Below are positions 12,754-21,609 of a stretch of 64,000 bases of DNA, one piece after another. A program made the position numbers and the translations under genes. This DNA comes from JAMHWF01 sp964371405. Lineage in GTDB: Bacteria; Pseudomonadota; Gammaproteobacteria; Burkholderiales; Burkholderiaceae_C. The notes under the pieces were generated by a model, which worked only from the letters and a program-made list of their open reading frames with translations, was not told the DNA's origin and did not search any database. Location of the stretch: contig CAYJLV010000016.1 in assembly GCA_964371405.1 (NCBI GenBank), forward strand, positions 1 through 64,000, given 5' to 3'. Position 1 is the stretch's first letter. The number at the start of each line of letters is the position of its first letter.

Positions 12754-13539
12754 TCAGTCGGGCAGCTTGGCGGCAAGCGCCGCCACGGCGAGCGCGGCTT
12801 CCGAACCGGGGTACAGCTCGAGCAGCAGGCGGCGGCGCTGCACCGCCTGGCGCACTGCGGGGTCGGTGCGCACGTCGCCGACGAACTGGAGCTTGAGCGC
12901 TGCGTCGCTGCCCGCCGTCACGTAGCGGTCGACGACCTGCTGCAGCTGGCCGCGGATCGTGCGACCCTCGCCGAGCAGCGTGGTCTGGTTCACCACGAGG
13001 TGCAGCACGCGGCGCTGCTGCTGCAGAGCGAGCACCTTGATGATGGCGTAGGCATCGGTCAGCGAGGTCGGCTCGGGCGTCGCGACGACGAGCACGTCGT
13101 CGGCCAGCGATACGGTGTAGAGAACCACTTCCGAGATGCCGGCGCCGGTATCGAGCAGCACGCGGTCGTAGCGCGGGCGCAGCGCCTCGATCACCTCGGC
13201 CAGCTTGTCGCGCAGCTCGGGCGTCAGCCGCGAGTACTCGACCAGCCCCGAGCCGGCGAGCAGCACGGAAAAACCGCCCGGCGCGGCGACGATGGCGTCG
13301 TCGAGCGCGGCCTTGCCGGTGAACACGTCGTGCAGCGTCACCTTGGGCTGCAGGTTCAGCACGACGTCGAGGTTGGCCAGACCGAGATCGGCGTCGAGCA
13401 CGAGCACGCGCTCGCCGCGGCGCGCCAACGCCGCGGCCAGGTTGGCGGCGAGGAAGGTCTTGCCGACGCCGCCCTTGCCGCTGGTGACGGCGAGCACGCG
13501 CGTGCGGCTGCGTTCTGGGGCGTTGGGTGCTTCGCTCAT
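12754..13539 (-). CDS. MinD/ParA-family ATPase, FlhG-like
   Basis: A 261-residue P-loop ATPase with a deviant Walker A motif (SGKGGVGKTFLAANLAAALA), the switch region DADLGLANLDVVL and VLLDTGAGIS. Such proteins position cell structures by ATP-dependent dimerisation at membranes or polar partners. It lacks an evident C-terminal amphipathic MinD membrane helix and the N-terminal DQAxxLR peptide of canonical FlhG. The neighbourhood (GGDEF gene, cheR, cheD, cheB) favours a motility role over cell division, but flhF is not nearby. Its ATG overlaps the GGDEF stop (ATGA), so the two are translationally coupled. Confidence 0.8.
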   Translation of the reverse strand: MSEAPNAPERSRTRVLAVTSGKGGVGKTFLAANLAAALARRGERVLVLDADLGLANLDVVLNLQPKVTLHDVFTGKAALDDAIVAAPGGFSVLLAGSGLVEYSRLTPELRDKLAEVIEALRPRYDRVLLDTGAGISEVVLYTVSLADDVLVVATPEPTSLTDAYAIIKVLALQQQRRVLHLVVNQTTLLGEGRTIRGQLQQVVDRYVTAGSDAALKLQFVGDVRTDPAVRQAVQRRRLLLELYPGSEAALAVAALAAKLPD

Positions 13540-14261
13540 TCGAGGGCCTGGAATTGGGAGGTGCCGAACAGCATGCTTTTCTCTTCGGCGCTGACCAGCG
13601 AGATCGGCGCCTGCTCCAGGCAGGCGCGGTTGCGCCCGGTCGCCTTGGCGCGATAGAGCTGTTGATCGGCGCGAGCGAGCCACAGCCCGGACGACGAACG
13701 CACCCACTGCGGCGCGAACGCGCCGCCGATGCTCACCGTGACCTGCAGCGCCTGCTGCGGCGCGACCTCGATGCGCATGCGCTCGATGCGGCGCAGCACG
13801 CGCTCGGCCACCGTCTGGCCGAAAGTCGGCGGACAGTTCGGCAGGATGATCGCGAACTCCTCGCCGCCGACGCGCGCCACCGTGTCCATCGGGCGCACCG
13901 TCTCCTGCAGCGCACGCGCGACGGCGCACAAGACGCGGTCGCCCGCGGCGTGGCCCCAGGTGTCGTTGACACGCTTGAAGTGGTCGATGTCGAGCGCCAG
14001 CACCAGCGCCGGCTCGCCGGCGCGCGCCACGCGGTCGATCTCGCGACCGAGCGCCAGCTCGAAGGTGCGGCGGTTCGCCAGCCCGGTCAGCGGGTCGCGG
14101 CTCGAAAGCTCGCACAAGCCGTCGATCACGGACTGCAGCCAGCTCCCCGAAGCCGCGTCGTCGGCCGGCAAGGTTTGACCGGCGTGCGCCAGCAACTGCA
14201 GTGCCGCGTCCAGCTTGAGCTGCTGCACGTCGACGGCGGCGGTCGGTGTCGGGCGGTCCAT
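13536..14261 (-). CDS. Diguanylate cyclase (GGDEF domain) with intact inhibitory site
   Basis: A 241-residue cytosolic protein with a short helical N terminus (about 70 residues) and a GGDEF domain. The active-site loop is VGGEEF, and five residues before it lies RPMD, a good RxxD product-inhibition I-site. Conserved LTGLANRR and DIDHFKRVND support catalysis, so it should make cyclic di-GMP under feedback control. No sensory domain is visible. The gene is coupled by a four-base overlap to the MinD-like ATPase and lies back to back with cheR, consistent with control of motility. The chosen start is ATG at 14261; the frame stays open upstream without recognisable sequence. Confidence 0.9.
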   Translation of the reverse strand: MDRPTPTAAVDVQQLKLDAALQLLAHAGQTLPADDAASGSWLQSVIDGLCELSSRDPLTGLANRRTFELALGREIDRVARAGEPALVLALDIDHFKRVNDTWGHAAGDRVLCAVARALQETVRPMDTVARVGGEEFAIILPNCPPTFGQTVAERVLRRIERMRIEVAPQQALQVTVSIGGAFAPQWVRSSSGLWLARADQQLYRAKATGRNRACLEQAPISLVSAEEKSMLFGTSQFQALE

Positions 14262-14441
14262 GCGAAGGCGGGGTTCGGAGCAGTCTACAGCCGCGCCCCG
14301 CCGCAATCGGCGCGTAACAGCGATGCGCTTGCCCGTCAGTTCGCGGCTTCGCGGCGCGCTCAAGACAACGAGACTGGCGACCGATAACCCGGCGTCGGAT
14401 GGACCCCCGCTCGCATCGACGCACCGACCCTTTCGCAGTCC

Positions 14442-15296
14442 ATGGAAGCCACGCTGACCGCTCCCGCCGCTCCATCCTCCGCCGAGTTCAGCTTCGGCGC
14501 GGCCGATTTCGACCGCATCCGCGCGCTCATCTACCAGCGCGCCGGGATCAGCCTGCACGCGGGCAAGCAGGCGATGGTCTACAGCCGGCTGTCGCGGCGC
14601 CTGCGAGACACCGGCCACGCCTCGTTCACCGGTTACCTGCGCTGGCTCGAACAGCTCGCCGGCGACGCCGCCGGGCGCGAATGGCAGGAGTTCGTCAACT
14701 GCCTCACGACCAACCTGACGGCCTTCTTCCGCGAGGAGCACCACTTTGAGGTGCTGCTCGCGGAGCTGAAGGCGCGCGGCAGCGGCACACAGCCGCTGCG
14801 CATCTGGTGCAATGCCGCCTCGACCGGCGAGGAGCCCTACTCGATCGCGATGACGGTGCACGAGGCGCTCGGCGCGCACACCGGCGCCGAGATCGTCGCC
14901 AGCGACATCGACACCAAGGTGCTGGCCAGCGCGAGCCGCGGCATCTACCCCGCCGATGCGCGCGGCCTCTGCCCCGAGCGGTTGCGCGCGCACTTCCTGC
15001 GCGGCAAGGGCGCCAACAGCGGCTCGATCCGCGTCAAGCCCGAGCTGGCGCGCCGCATCTCGTTTCGCGCGCTGAACCTGATGGATGCGCACTACGCGCT
15101 CGGCGCACCGTTCGACATCGTTTTCTGCCGCAACGTGATGATCTACTTCGACGCGGCGACGCAGCGCAAGGTGCTCGAGCGCATCCACGCCGTCGTCAAG
15201 CCCTCCGGCCTGCTGTTCGTCGGCCATTCCGAGAACTTCACCGAGTCGCGCGACCTGTTCCGGCTGCGCGGCAAGACGGTGTACGAACGCGCCTGA
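14442..15296 (+). CDS. cheR: Chemotaxis protein methyltransferase CheR
   Basis: A 284-residue SAM-dependent methyltransferase that methylates glutamates of chemoreceptors. The N-terminal helical domain (ADFDRIRALIYQRAGI) is followed by the SAM-binding motif NAASTGEEPYSIAM (residues about 126-139), FCRNVMIYFD (about 228) and GHSENFT near the end. It is the first gene of cheR-cheD-cheB on the plus strand, with 25 bp to cheD. The other che genes and receptors are not in this window, so this is a satellite adaptation operon. Confidence 0.95.
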   Translation: MEATLTAPAAPSSAEFSFGAADFDRIRALIYQRAGISLHAGKQAMVYSRLSRRLRDTGHASFTGYLRWLEQLAGDAAGREWQEFVNCLTTNLTAFFREEHHFEVLLAELKARGSGTQPLRIWCNAASTGEEPYSIAMTVHEALGAHTGAEIVASDIDTKVLASASRGIYPADARGLCPERLRAHFLRGKGANSGSIRVKPELARRISFRALNLMDAHYALGAPFDIVFCRNVMIYFDAATQRKVLERIHAVVKPSGLLFVGHSENFTESRDLFRLRGKTVYERA

Positions 15297-15321
15297 ACGC
15301 AAGCCCGCGAAGCAGCCCACG

Positions 15322-15963
15322 ATGACGACGACCCTCGCTCCGCCCGCCGCCGCCGGCAAGACCCGCCTCGAGCGGCTCAAGACCGAGTCGCGCAAACCCG
15401 GCGAGGCTTCGTTCTTCTACTACGACGCCCACTTCCGCAACGACGCGGTGAAGATCCTGCCGGGCGAGTACTTCGTGTACCACGAAGACATGCTCATCAT
15501 GACGACGCTGGGCTCGTGCATCGCCGCCTGCCTGTGGGACCGCAACGCCCGCGTCGGCGGCATGAACCACTTCATGCTGCCCGAGGGCGACGGCGGTCGC
15601 TACGGCTCCTATGCGATGGAGCTGCTGATCAACGAGTTGATGAAGCGCGGCGCCGCGCGCGGCTCGCTGGAGGCCAAGGTGTTCGGCGGCGGCCAGGTGA
15701 TCAGCGGCATGAACACGATGAACGTCGGCGAGCGCAACACGCAGTTCGTGCTCGACTACCTGAAGACGGAGCACATCCCCGTCGTCTCGAAAGACGTGCT
15801 CGACGTGCATCCGCGCAAGGTCTGCTTTCTGCCCGCCAGCGGCAAGGCGATGGTCAAGCGCCTGGCGTCGACCAACAATGCCAACGTCGCCGCGCAGGAA
15901 CGCGCGGCCGCGCAGCGCGCGACGCCGGCGGCGTCGGCGGGCGGCTCGATCGACCTGTTCTGA
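15322..15963 (+). CDS. cheD: Chemoreceptor glutamine deamidase CheD
   Basis: A 213-residue CheD, which deamidates specific glutamines of chemoreceptors. The catalytic Cys is in LGSCIAACLWD (residue about 68) and the His in GGMNHFMLPEG (about 86); FGGGQVISGMN and RKVCF are further family blocks. The last 50 residues are an Ala-rich tail without known motif. It is placed between cheR and cheB with 25- and 17-bp gaps, so the three receptor-modifying enzymes form one unit. Confidence 0.95.
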   Translation: MTTTLAPPAAAGKTRLERLKTESRKPGEASFFYYDAHFRNDAVKILPGEYFVYHEDMLIMTTLGSCIAACLWDRNARVGGMNHFMLPEGDGGRYGSYAMELLINELMKRGAARGSLEAKVFGGGQVISGMNTMNVGERNTQFVLDYLKTEHIPVVSKDVLDVHPRKVCFLPASGKAMVKRLASTNNANVAAQERAAAQRATPAASAGGSIDLF

Positions 15964-15980
15964 GCAAGGGGCAACGCAGC

Positions 15981-17066
15981 ATGGCCAAGACGCGCGTGGT
16001 GGTGGTCGACGACTCGGCGCTGGTGCGCAGCCTGCTCGCCGAAATCATCAACCGCCAGCCCGACATGCAGTGTGTCGGCACGGCGAGCGACCCGCTCGTC
16101 GCGCGCGAGACGATCCGCACCCTCGACCCCGACGTCATCACGCTCGACGTCGAGATGCCGCGCATGGACGGCATCGACTTCCTGGCGCGCTTGATGCGGC
16201 TGCGCCCGACCCCCGTCGTGATGGTGTCGACGCTGACCGAGCGCGGCGCCGAGGTGACGCTGCGCGCGCTGGAACTCGGCGCGGTCGACTTCGTCGCCAA
16301 GCCGAAAATCGGCATCGCCGATGGCCTGCAGGCCCTGGCGCACGACATCACCGACAAGATCCGCATCGCGGCGCGCGCGCGCGTGCATCGGGCAGCGGCG
16401 CCGTCTGCCGCCCGTGCCGACGGCGCGCCGCCGCTGCCGCCCGTCGCGGCATCGATCGGGCGGCTGTCGACCGAGAAGATCATCTTCATCGGCGCTTCGA
16501 CCGGCGGCACCGAGGCGACCAAGGAAGTGCTGATCAACCTGCCGGCCGATTCGCCCGCCGTGATGATCACGCAGCACATGCCGCCCGGGTTCACGAAAAG
16601 CTATGCCGCGCGCCTCGACGGCCTGTGCCGCATCGGCGTGAAGGAAGCTCAGGACGGCGAGCGCGTGCTGCCGGGTCACGCCTACATCGCGCCGGGCGGG
16701 CTGCACCTGTCGGTCGAGCGCTCGGGCGCGAACTACATCGCGCGCGTGAAGGACGGCGAGCCCGTCAACCGCCACAAGCCGTCGGTCGAGGTGCTGTTCC
16801 AGTCGGCGGCGCGCGTCGTCGGCCCGAACGCGCTGGCGATCATGCTGACCGGCATGGGCGCCGACGGCGCGAAGGCGATGAAGGAGATGCGCGACGCCGG
16901 CAGCCACAATCTCGCGCAGGACGAGGCGAGCTGCGTCGTCTTCGGCATGCCGCGCGAGGCGATCGCCGCCGGCGCGGTGCACGAAGTCCTGCCGCTGACG
17001 CAAATCGCGCCGCGGCTCATCGAGAAACTGCGCAGCGCCACCGGCGGCATCGGTCACCGCGTCTGA
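15981..17066 (+). CDS. cheB: Chemotaxis response regulator and methylesterase CheB
   Basis: A 361-residue protein. The N-terminal receiver domain has the phospho-acceptor Asp in ITLDVEMPRMDG (residue about 57) and the Lys in FVAKPKIG. A Pro/Ala-rich linker follows. The C-terminal methylesterase has the catalytic Ser in IGASTGGTEA (about 173), His in ITQHMPPGF (about 199) and Asp in MLTGMGADGAKAM (about 295). It removes methyl groups added by CheR. The start MAKTRVVVVDDS is preceded by AAGGGG ten bases upstream. Confidence 0.96.
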   Translation: MAKTRVVVVDDSALVRSLLAEIINRQPDMQCVGTASDPLVARETIRTLDPDVITLDVEMPRMDGIDFLARLMRLRPTPVVMVSTLTERGAEVTLRALELGAVDFVAKPKIGIADGLQALAHDITDKIRIAARARVHRAAAPSAARADGAPPLPPVAASIGRLSTEKIIFIGASTGGTEATKEVLINLPADSPAVMITQHMPPGFTKSYAARLDGLCRIGVKEAQDGERVLPGHAYIAPGGLHLSVERSGANYIARVKDGEPVNRHKPSVEVLFQSAARVVGPNALAIMLTGMGADGAKAMKEMRDAGSHNLAQDEASCVVFGMPREAIAAGAVHEVLPLTQIAPRLIEKLRSATGGIGHRV

Positions 17067-17095
17067 CGCCGACGGGCCGCTCCCAAGCAAGGCCC

Positions 17096-17133
17096 GACCC
17101 GCCCGGCGGGTCGCTCGCCATACCCGGCGAGCG
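17096..17133. terminator. Two adjacent GC-rich hairpins between convergent cheB and hemW
   Basis: GACCCGCC faces GGCGGGTC (17096-17112), and CGCTCGCC faces GGCGAGCG across a six-base loop (17112-17133). They lie in the 77-bp gap between two converging genes and could stop transcription in both directions. No U-tract is evident. Confidence 0.45.
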
Positions 17134-17143
17134 GGGTGCCCCA

Positions 17144-18376
17144 TCACCTCTCCGGAAGAAACAGCGCCTGCAGGTCCGACAGGAAGTCGAAGCCGCGCGG
17201 CGTCGGCCGCACGCGCTGCAGGTCACGCTCGATCAGCCCGCGGCGCTCGGCTTCGTCGAGCGGGCGCTGCAGCACGGTCGGCGCCAGCGCGGTGCGCTCG
17301 CCGAACAGCGACAGCTCGAAGCCCTCGCGCAGGCGCAGCACATTGAGCATGAACTCGAACGGCAGTTGGGCGAGAGCCACCTCGTCGTGCTGCGCGATGG
17401 CGTTGCCTTCGAGCGCGCCTGCCATGTAGCGCGCCGGGTCGCGCCAGCGGACCTGGCGCACGACGCGGTGCGGGAAAGTCAGCTTGCCGTGCGCGCCGGC
17501 GCCGATGCCGAGGTAGTCGCCGTAGCGCCAGTAGTTCAGGTTGTGCGCGCAGGCGTGGCCGGCGCGCGCAAACGCCGACACCTCGTAGCGCTGCAGCCCG
17601 GCGTCGGCCGTGCGCGCCGTGACCGCGTCGAGCATCGCCGCGGCCGTGTCGTCGTCGGGCACGGCGGGCGGCCGCACCGCGAACAGCGTGTTGGGCTCTA
17701 TCGTCAGGTGGTAGACGCTCAGGTGCGGCGGCTCGAAGGCGAGCGCCTGCGCCAGGTCGGCTTCGAGTTGCGCCGGCGTCTGGCCGGGCAGCGCATACAT
17801 CAGGTCGAGGTTGAAGGTATCGAAGGCGGCTGCAGCCTCTTCGACTGCGGCGCGGGCCTGCGCGGCGTCGTGCACGCGGCCGAGCGCACGCAGCTTCGCG
17901 TCGTCGAAGCTCTGCACACCGATCGACAGCCGGGTCACGCCCGCAGCGCGAAAGCCGCGGAAGCGGTCGCGCTCGAAGGTGCCGGGGTTGGCTTCGAGGG
18001 TGACTTCGCAACCCGCCTCGAGCGGCAGCAGCGAGCGGATGGCGGCGAGCAGGCGGTCGATGTGCTCGGGCGCGAACAGGCTCGGCGTGCCGCCGCCGAT
18101 GAAGACGCTGTGGAAGCGACGGCCCCACACGAAGGGCAGCGCCGCCTCCAGGTCGGCAAGCAGCGCATCGAGGTAGCGCGCGTGCGGCGGCTCGCCCTTG
18201 CTCTCGTGCGAGTTGAAGTCGCAGTACGGGCACTTCTTCAGGCACCACGGCAGGTGCACATACAGCGCCAGCGGCGGCAGCGCCGCGAAGTGCAGCGCGC
18301 CCGGCCGCATGCACTGCTCGAGCGTCGGCGGCTCCGCGGCGGTCAGAGGGTCCACGCTTGTCTCATCGCGTCGCAC
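17144..18376 (-). CDS. hemW: Heme chaperone HemW (radical SAM, HemN-like)
   Basis: A protein of up to 410 residues with the radical-SAM cluster motif CLKKCPYCDF (CxxxCxxC), GGGTPSLF and LSIGVQSFDDAKLRALGR, all hallmarks of the HemW/YggW branch. The spacing CxxxCxxC without the extra Cys of HemN argues for the heme chaperone rather than coproporphyrinogen dehydrogenase. Two starts are possible: 18376, which overlaps rdgB by 34 bp, or ATG 18310 (MRPGALHF), which matches the usual short N terminus better. It is the last gene of rph-rdgB-hemW on the minus strand. Confidence 0.92.
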   Translation of the reverse strand: MRRDETSVDPLTAAEPPTLEQCMRPGALHFAALPPLALYVHLPWCLKKCPYCDFNSHESKGEPPHARYLDALLADLEAALPFVWGRRFHSVFIGGGTPSLFAPEHIDRLLAAIRSLLPLEAGCEVTLEANPGTFERDRFRGFRAAGVTRLSIGVQSFDDAKLRALGRVHDAAQARAAVEEAAAAFDTFNLDLMYALPGQTPAQLEADLAQALAFEPPHLSVYHLTIEPNTLFAVRPPAVPDDDTAAAMLDAVTARTADAGLQRYEVSAFARAGHACAHNLNYWRYGDYLGIGAGAHGKLTFPHRVVRQVRWRDPARYMAGALEGNAIAQHDEVALAQLPFEFMLNVLRLREGFELSLFGERTALAPTVLQRPLDEAERRGLIERDLQRVRPTPRGFDFLSDLQALFLPER

Positions 18377-18945
18377 ATCCGCGCGGCGGCGATCGCGCGA
18401 TGGCTGAGCGCGTTCTTCTCGGCCTGCGCCAGTTCGGCGACGCTGCGACCGAGCGCCGGGATGAACATCAGCGGGTCGTAGCCGAAGCCGCCCGTGCCGC
18501 GCGGCGCGTGCAGGATCTCGCCCTCCCAGCGGCCCGTCGCGACGAGCGGCTCGGGGTCGTCGGCGCTGCGCAGCGCGACGAGCACGGCGACGAAGCGCGC
18601 GCGCCGATCCGCCATACCCTGCATGCGCTCGAGCAGCACGCGGTTGTTCTCGGCATCGCCCGTCGCGCCGCCGAGCAGCGCCGCGTAGCGCGCCGACCGC
18701 ACGCCCGGCGCGCCGCCGAGCGCGTCGACGACGAGGCCCGAGTCGTCGGCTATCGCGGCGCAGCCGGCGGCGCGCGACGCGTGGCGCGCCTTGGCCAGCG
18801 CGTTCTCGACGAATGTGGCGTGCGGCTCGTCGGCCTCGGCGATGCCGAGCGAGCCTTGCGCAACGATCTCCAGCCCGAGCCGCGACAGCAGCTCGCGCAG
18901 TTCGGCGAGCTTCTTCGCGTTGTTCGACGCCAGCACCAGCCTCAT
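18343..18945 (-). CDS. rdgB: dITP/XTP pyrophosphatase
   Basis: A 200-residue Ham1/RdgB protein that removes non-canonical purine nucleotides. Signatures are the N-terminal MRLVLASNNAKKLAELRELL, SLGIAEADEPHATFVENALAKARHA, ADDSGLVVDALGGAPGVRSARYA and GFGYDPLMFIP near the C terminus. Its ATG overlaps the rph stop by four bases (ATGA), and its end overlaps the longest hemW reading. Length and motifs are normal. Confidence 0.96.
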   Translation of the reverse strand: MRLVLASNNAKKLAELRELLSRLGLEIVAQGSLGIAEADEPHATFVENALAKARHASRAAGCAAIADDSGLVVDALGGAPGVRSARYAALLGGATGDAENNRVLLERMQGMADRRARFVAVLVALRSADDPEPLVATGRWEGEILHAPRGTGGFGYDPLMFIPALGRSVAELAQAEKNALSHRAIAAARMCDAMRQAWTL

Positions 18946-19667
18946 GCAGCGAGTGCAGCGCGCTGCGCCGTGACCAGCTCGCGGATGCCCTTGTCGGCGA
19001 GCGCGAGCAACTGCGCCATCTCGGCGTGCGAGAACGGCGCGCCCTCGGCCGTGCCCTGCACTTCGACGTAGCCGCCCGCGCCCGTCATCACGACATTCAT
19101 GTCGGTGCCGCAGGCGGCATCCTCGACGTACTCGAGGTCTAGCAGCGGTGTGCCCCCGACGATGCCCACCGACACGGCGGCGACGGCGTCGCGGATCGGC
19201 GATGCGCCGAGCTTGCCCTGCGCGAGCAGCCACGTCACGGCATCGTGCGCCGCCACCCAGGCGCCGGTGATCGCCGCGGTGCGCGTGCCGCCGTCGGCCT
19301 GGATCACGTCGCAGTCGAGCGAGATCGTGCGCTCGCCGAGCGCGCGCAGGTCGAACACGGCGCGCAGCGCGCGGCCGATCAGGCGCTGGATTTCGTGCGT
19401 GCGGCCGCTCTGCTTGCCGCGCGCGGCCTCACGGTCGCTGCGCGTGTGCGTGGCGCGCGGCAGCATGCCGTATTCCGCCGTGACCCAGCCCTCGCCGCTG
19501 CCGCGCTTGTGCGGCGGCACCTTGTCCTCGACCGACGCGGTGCACAGCACGCGCGTCTCGCCGAACTCGATCAGCACCGAGCCCTCGGCGTGGCGCGTGT
19601 AGCCGCGCGTGATCTTCACCGGGCGCAATGCATCCGCGGCACGGCCCTGCGTGCGTTTGTAGTCCAT
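18942..19667 (-). CDS. rph: Ribonuclease PH
   Basis: A 241-residue phosphorolytic exoribonuclease that trims tRNA 3' ends. Family blocks visible are RTQGRAADALRPVKITRGYT, GEGWVTAEYGMLPRATHTR, GRTHEIQRLIGRALRA and DCDVIQADGGTRTAAITGAW. It leads the rph-rdgB-hemW series and follows the PP2C gene by only ten bases on the same strand, so transcription may continue from the kinase/phosphatase pair into it. Confidence 0.97.
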   Translation of the reverse strand: MDYKRTQGRAADALRPVKITRGYTRHAEGSVLIEFGETRVLCTASVEDKVPPHKRGSGEGWVTAEYGMLPRATHTRSDREAARGKQSGRTHEIQRLIGRALRAVFDLRALGERTISLDCDVIQADGGTRTAAITGAWVAAHDAVTWLLAQGKLGASPIRDAVAAVSVGIVGGTPLLDLEYVEDAACGTDMNVVMTGAGGYVEVQGTAEGAPFSHAEMAQLLALADKGIRELVTAQRAALAA

Positions 19668-19677
19668 CGTGGACCTT

Positions 19678-20595
19678 TCAGGTTTTCTTGTGTTGCGACG
19701 AGCGCTTGATCGCCTCGTTGATCTCGCGGATCGACCGCTCGATCTCGGCCTCGTCGAGCTCGTCGGGCGGATCCTGGCCCATCATGCTGGCCTGGATCGT
19801 CGAGGCGAACACTTCTTCGCCGAGCGATTGCGTCGAGATGCCGTGCGTGCTGTCGCTGTCCTCGGCGGCCTCGAACTCGACGGCGAGGATCGTCACGTTG
19901 TCGCACTTCGGGCCGCCGTTGCGCAGCGCCTGCTCGACCAGCTCGGGCACGGCGTCGGAGATCGGCCGCGACGCGAGCTGCTCCGTGATGACGGCATCGG
20001 CGACCGTACCCCACAGGCCGTCGGAGCACAGCAGGATGCGGTCGCCCGGTTGCATCAGCAGCGGTCCGACGGTGTCGACGACCGGCTTGCCCGGGCTGCC
20101 GAGGCAGGTGAACAACACGTTGCGGTTGAAGCGCTCGGGCATCGGCACGACCTGCGAAAGCGTCTGCTGCAGCTCGGTGTAGGAATGGTCGCGCGTGCGC
20201 GCGACGAGCTTGTCGCCGCGCACCAGGTACAGCCGCGAATCGCCGCAGTGCGCCCAGTAGGCCGCGTTGCCCTGCATCACGCAGGCCACGACCGTGGTGC
20301 GCGGCGTGTCGATCAGCGCCTTCTCCGTCGCATAGCGCAGCAGCTGATGGTGGCCCGCCATGATGGCGTCGTGCAGGAAGCGCTGAGGATCCGGCAGCAC
20401 GGGCTTGGCGTCGCGCTGGAACATCGCCGCCAGCGTCTGCAGCGCGAGCTGCGAGGCAACCTCGCCCTCGGGGTGGCCGCCCATGCCGTCGGCGAGCGCG
20501 AACAGGCCCGAATCACGCGTGTAGCAGTAGCCCATGCGGTCTTCGTTCATCTCGCGGCCGCCCTTGCGGCTGAGCTGGTACACGGAAAAACGCAT
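19678..20595 (-). CDS. PP2C-family Ser/Thr phosphatase
   Basis: A 305-residue cytosolic metal-dependent phosphatase. Metal-binding and catalytic blocks are visible: GGREMNEDRMG, ALADGMGGHPEGE, AHCGDSRLYLVR, LLCSDGLWGTVAD and CDNVTILAVEF. A 50-residue acidic tail follows the catalytic core. It lies 12 bp downstream of the Ser/Thr kinase on the same strand, so they form a kinase/phosphatase pair likely acting on the same targets. Their substrates are unknown. Confidence 0.93.
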   Translation of the reverse strand: MRFSVYQLSRKGGREMNEDRMGYCYTRDSGLFALADGMGGHPEGEVASQLALQTLAAMFQRDAKPVLPDPQRFLHDAIMAGHHQLLRYATEKALIDTPRTTVVACVMQGNAAYWAHCGDSRLYLVRGDKLVARTRDHSYTELQQTLSQVVPMPERFNRNVLFTCLGSPGKPVVDTVGPLLMQPGDRILLCSDGLWGTVADAVITEQLASRPISDAVPELVEQALRNGGPKCDNVTILAVEFEAAEDSDSTHGISTQSLGEEVFASTIQASMMGQDPPDELDEAEIERSIREINEAIKRSSQHKKT

Positions 20596-20607
20596 GGTGC
20601 CGACCGG

Positions 20608-21579
20608 TCAGGCCTTCACGCCGCCGGTCTTCAGATTTTCGAGCTGCAGCTTGAGCCGCTCGCTGAAGCTGAGCTTGGTGTAGCGGCGCTCGGTCTCGCG
20701 CGCCAGCTCCTTTTGCAGCGCGAACACGCTTTGCGGGCGCGACAGCGGATCGAGCGACATGCACCACTCCGTCACCTCGATCAGGTTGTCGGAGTAGATG
20801 TTGCGCAGCCGCGAGAGGCTCAGCGCCAAGCGGTCCTTCTCGATGCGCTGCGGCGCGTCGTTGGGCGGGTACCCCTGCATGCAGGCATAGATGCAGGCGC
20901 CGATCGCGTAGATGTCGGTCCAGGGTCCGAGCGTGCCGTCTCTGCGGTACATCTCGGGCGCGGCAAAGCCGGGCGTGTACATCGGGCGGATGAAGTTGCC
21001 TTCCTTGCTCAGCACCTCGCGCGCCGCGCCGAAGTCGAGCAGCACGGCCTTGTTGTCGTTGGTGATGAAGATGTTGGCCGGCTTGATGTCCAGGTGCAGC
21101 ATCTTGTGCTGATGCACGATGCGCAGGCCCCTGAGGATTTCGTCGAACAGCGAGCGGATCGTCGACTCGCGGAACACCTTGTCGCGCTTCAAGTCGCGCG
21201 CCGTGACGATGAAATCCTGCAGGGTGTCGCCCTGCAGGTAGTTCATCACCATGTAGACGGTTTCGTTCTCGCGGAAGAAGTTCAGCACCGAAACGACGCT
21301 GGGGTGCGCGATCTGGGCGAGCGAGCGGCCTTCTTCGAAGAAGCTCTTGAGGCCGAGGCGGTAGAGCGGCTGCTTCTCGGGCTTGACGCGCGGCGTCAAC
21401 TCGCCCGGCGAACGCTCGGCGAGCGACGATGGCAGGTACTCCTTGAGTGCGACGAGGTGGCGCTCGTTGTCCTCGGCGAGATAGACGACGCCGAAGCCGC
21501 CGGCCGCGAGCTTCTTGACGATCTGGTAGCCGCCGACCACGGTCCCTGCGGGCAACGGAGCGGGCTTGGGCTTCGACAT
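20608..21579 (-). CDS. Hanks-type Ser/Thr protein kinase
   Basis: A 323-residue soluble kinase without membrane helix or sensor domain. The glycine loop is AAGGFGVVYLA, the ATP-binding Lys is in VALKEYLP, the catalytic loop is HLDIKPANIF, the metal motif is LLDFGAAR, and the P+1 loop is GFAAPEM. The catalytic loop reads HLD instead of HRD, so it is a non-RD kinase, perhaps not needing activation-loop phosphorylation. It is paired with the PP2C gene and divergent from yicC across 30 bp. Confidence 0.93.
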   Translation of the reverse strand: MSKPKPAPLPAGTVVGGYQIVKKLAAGGFGVVYLAEDNERHLVALKEYLPSSLAERSPGELTPRVKPEKQPLYRLGLKSFFEEGRSLAQIAHPSVVSVLNFFRENETVYMVMNYLQGDTLQDFIVTARDLKRDKVFRESTIRSLFDEILRGLRIVHQHKMLHLDIKPANIFITNDNKAVLLDFGAAREVLSKEGNFIRPMYTPGFAAPEMYRRDGTLGPWTDIYAIGACIYACMQGYPPNDAPQRIEKDRLALSLSRLRNIYSDNLIEVTEWCMSLDPLSRPQSVFALQKELARETERRYTKLSFSERLKLQLENLKTGGVKA

Positions 21580-21609
21580 AATCCAGTCTTCTCAACGGCG
21601 GATCGCTCA

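Noticed and set aside
12754..13539. Calling the ATPase the cell-division protein MinD
   Set aside because: minC and minE are absent and no amphipathic C-terminal helix is visible; the context is chemotaxis.
19669..21609. Plus-strand reading frame upstream of yicC extending it by more than 600 codons
   Set aside because: It lies opposite the clearly coding PP2C and kinase genes; the YicC family start MSVYSMTGYAS is at 21610.
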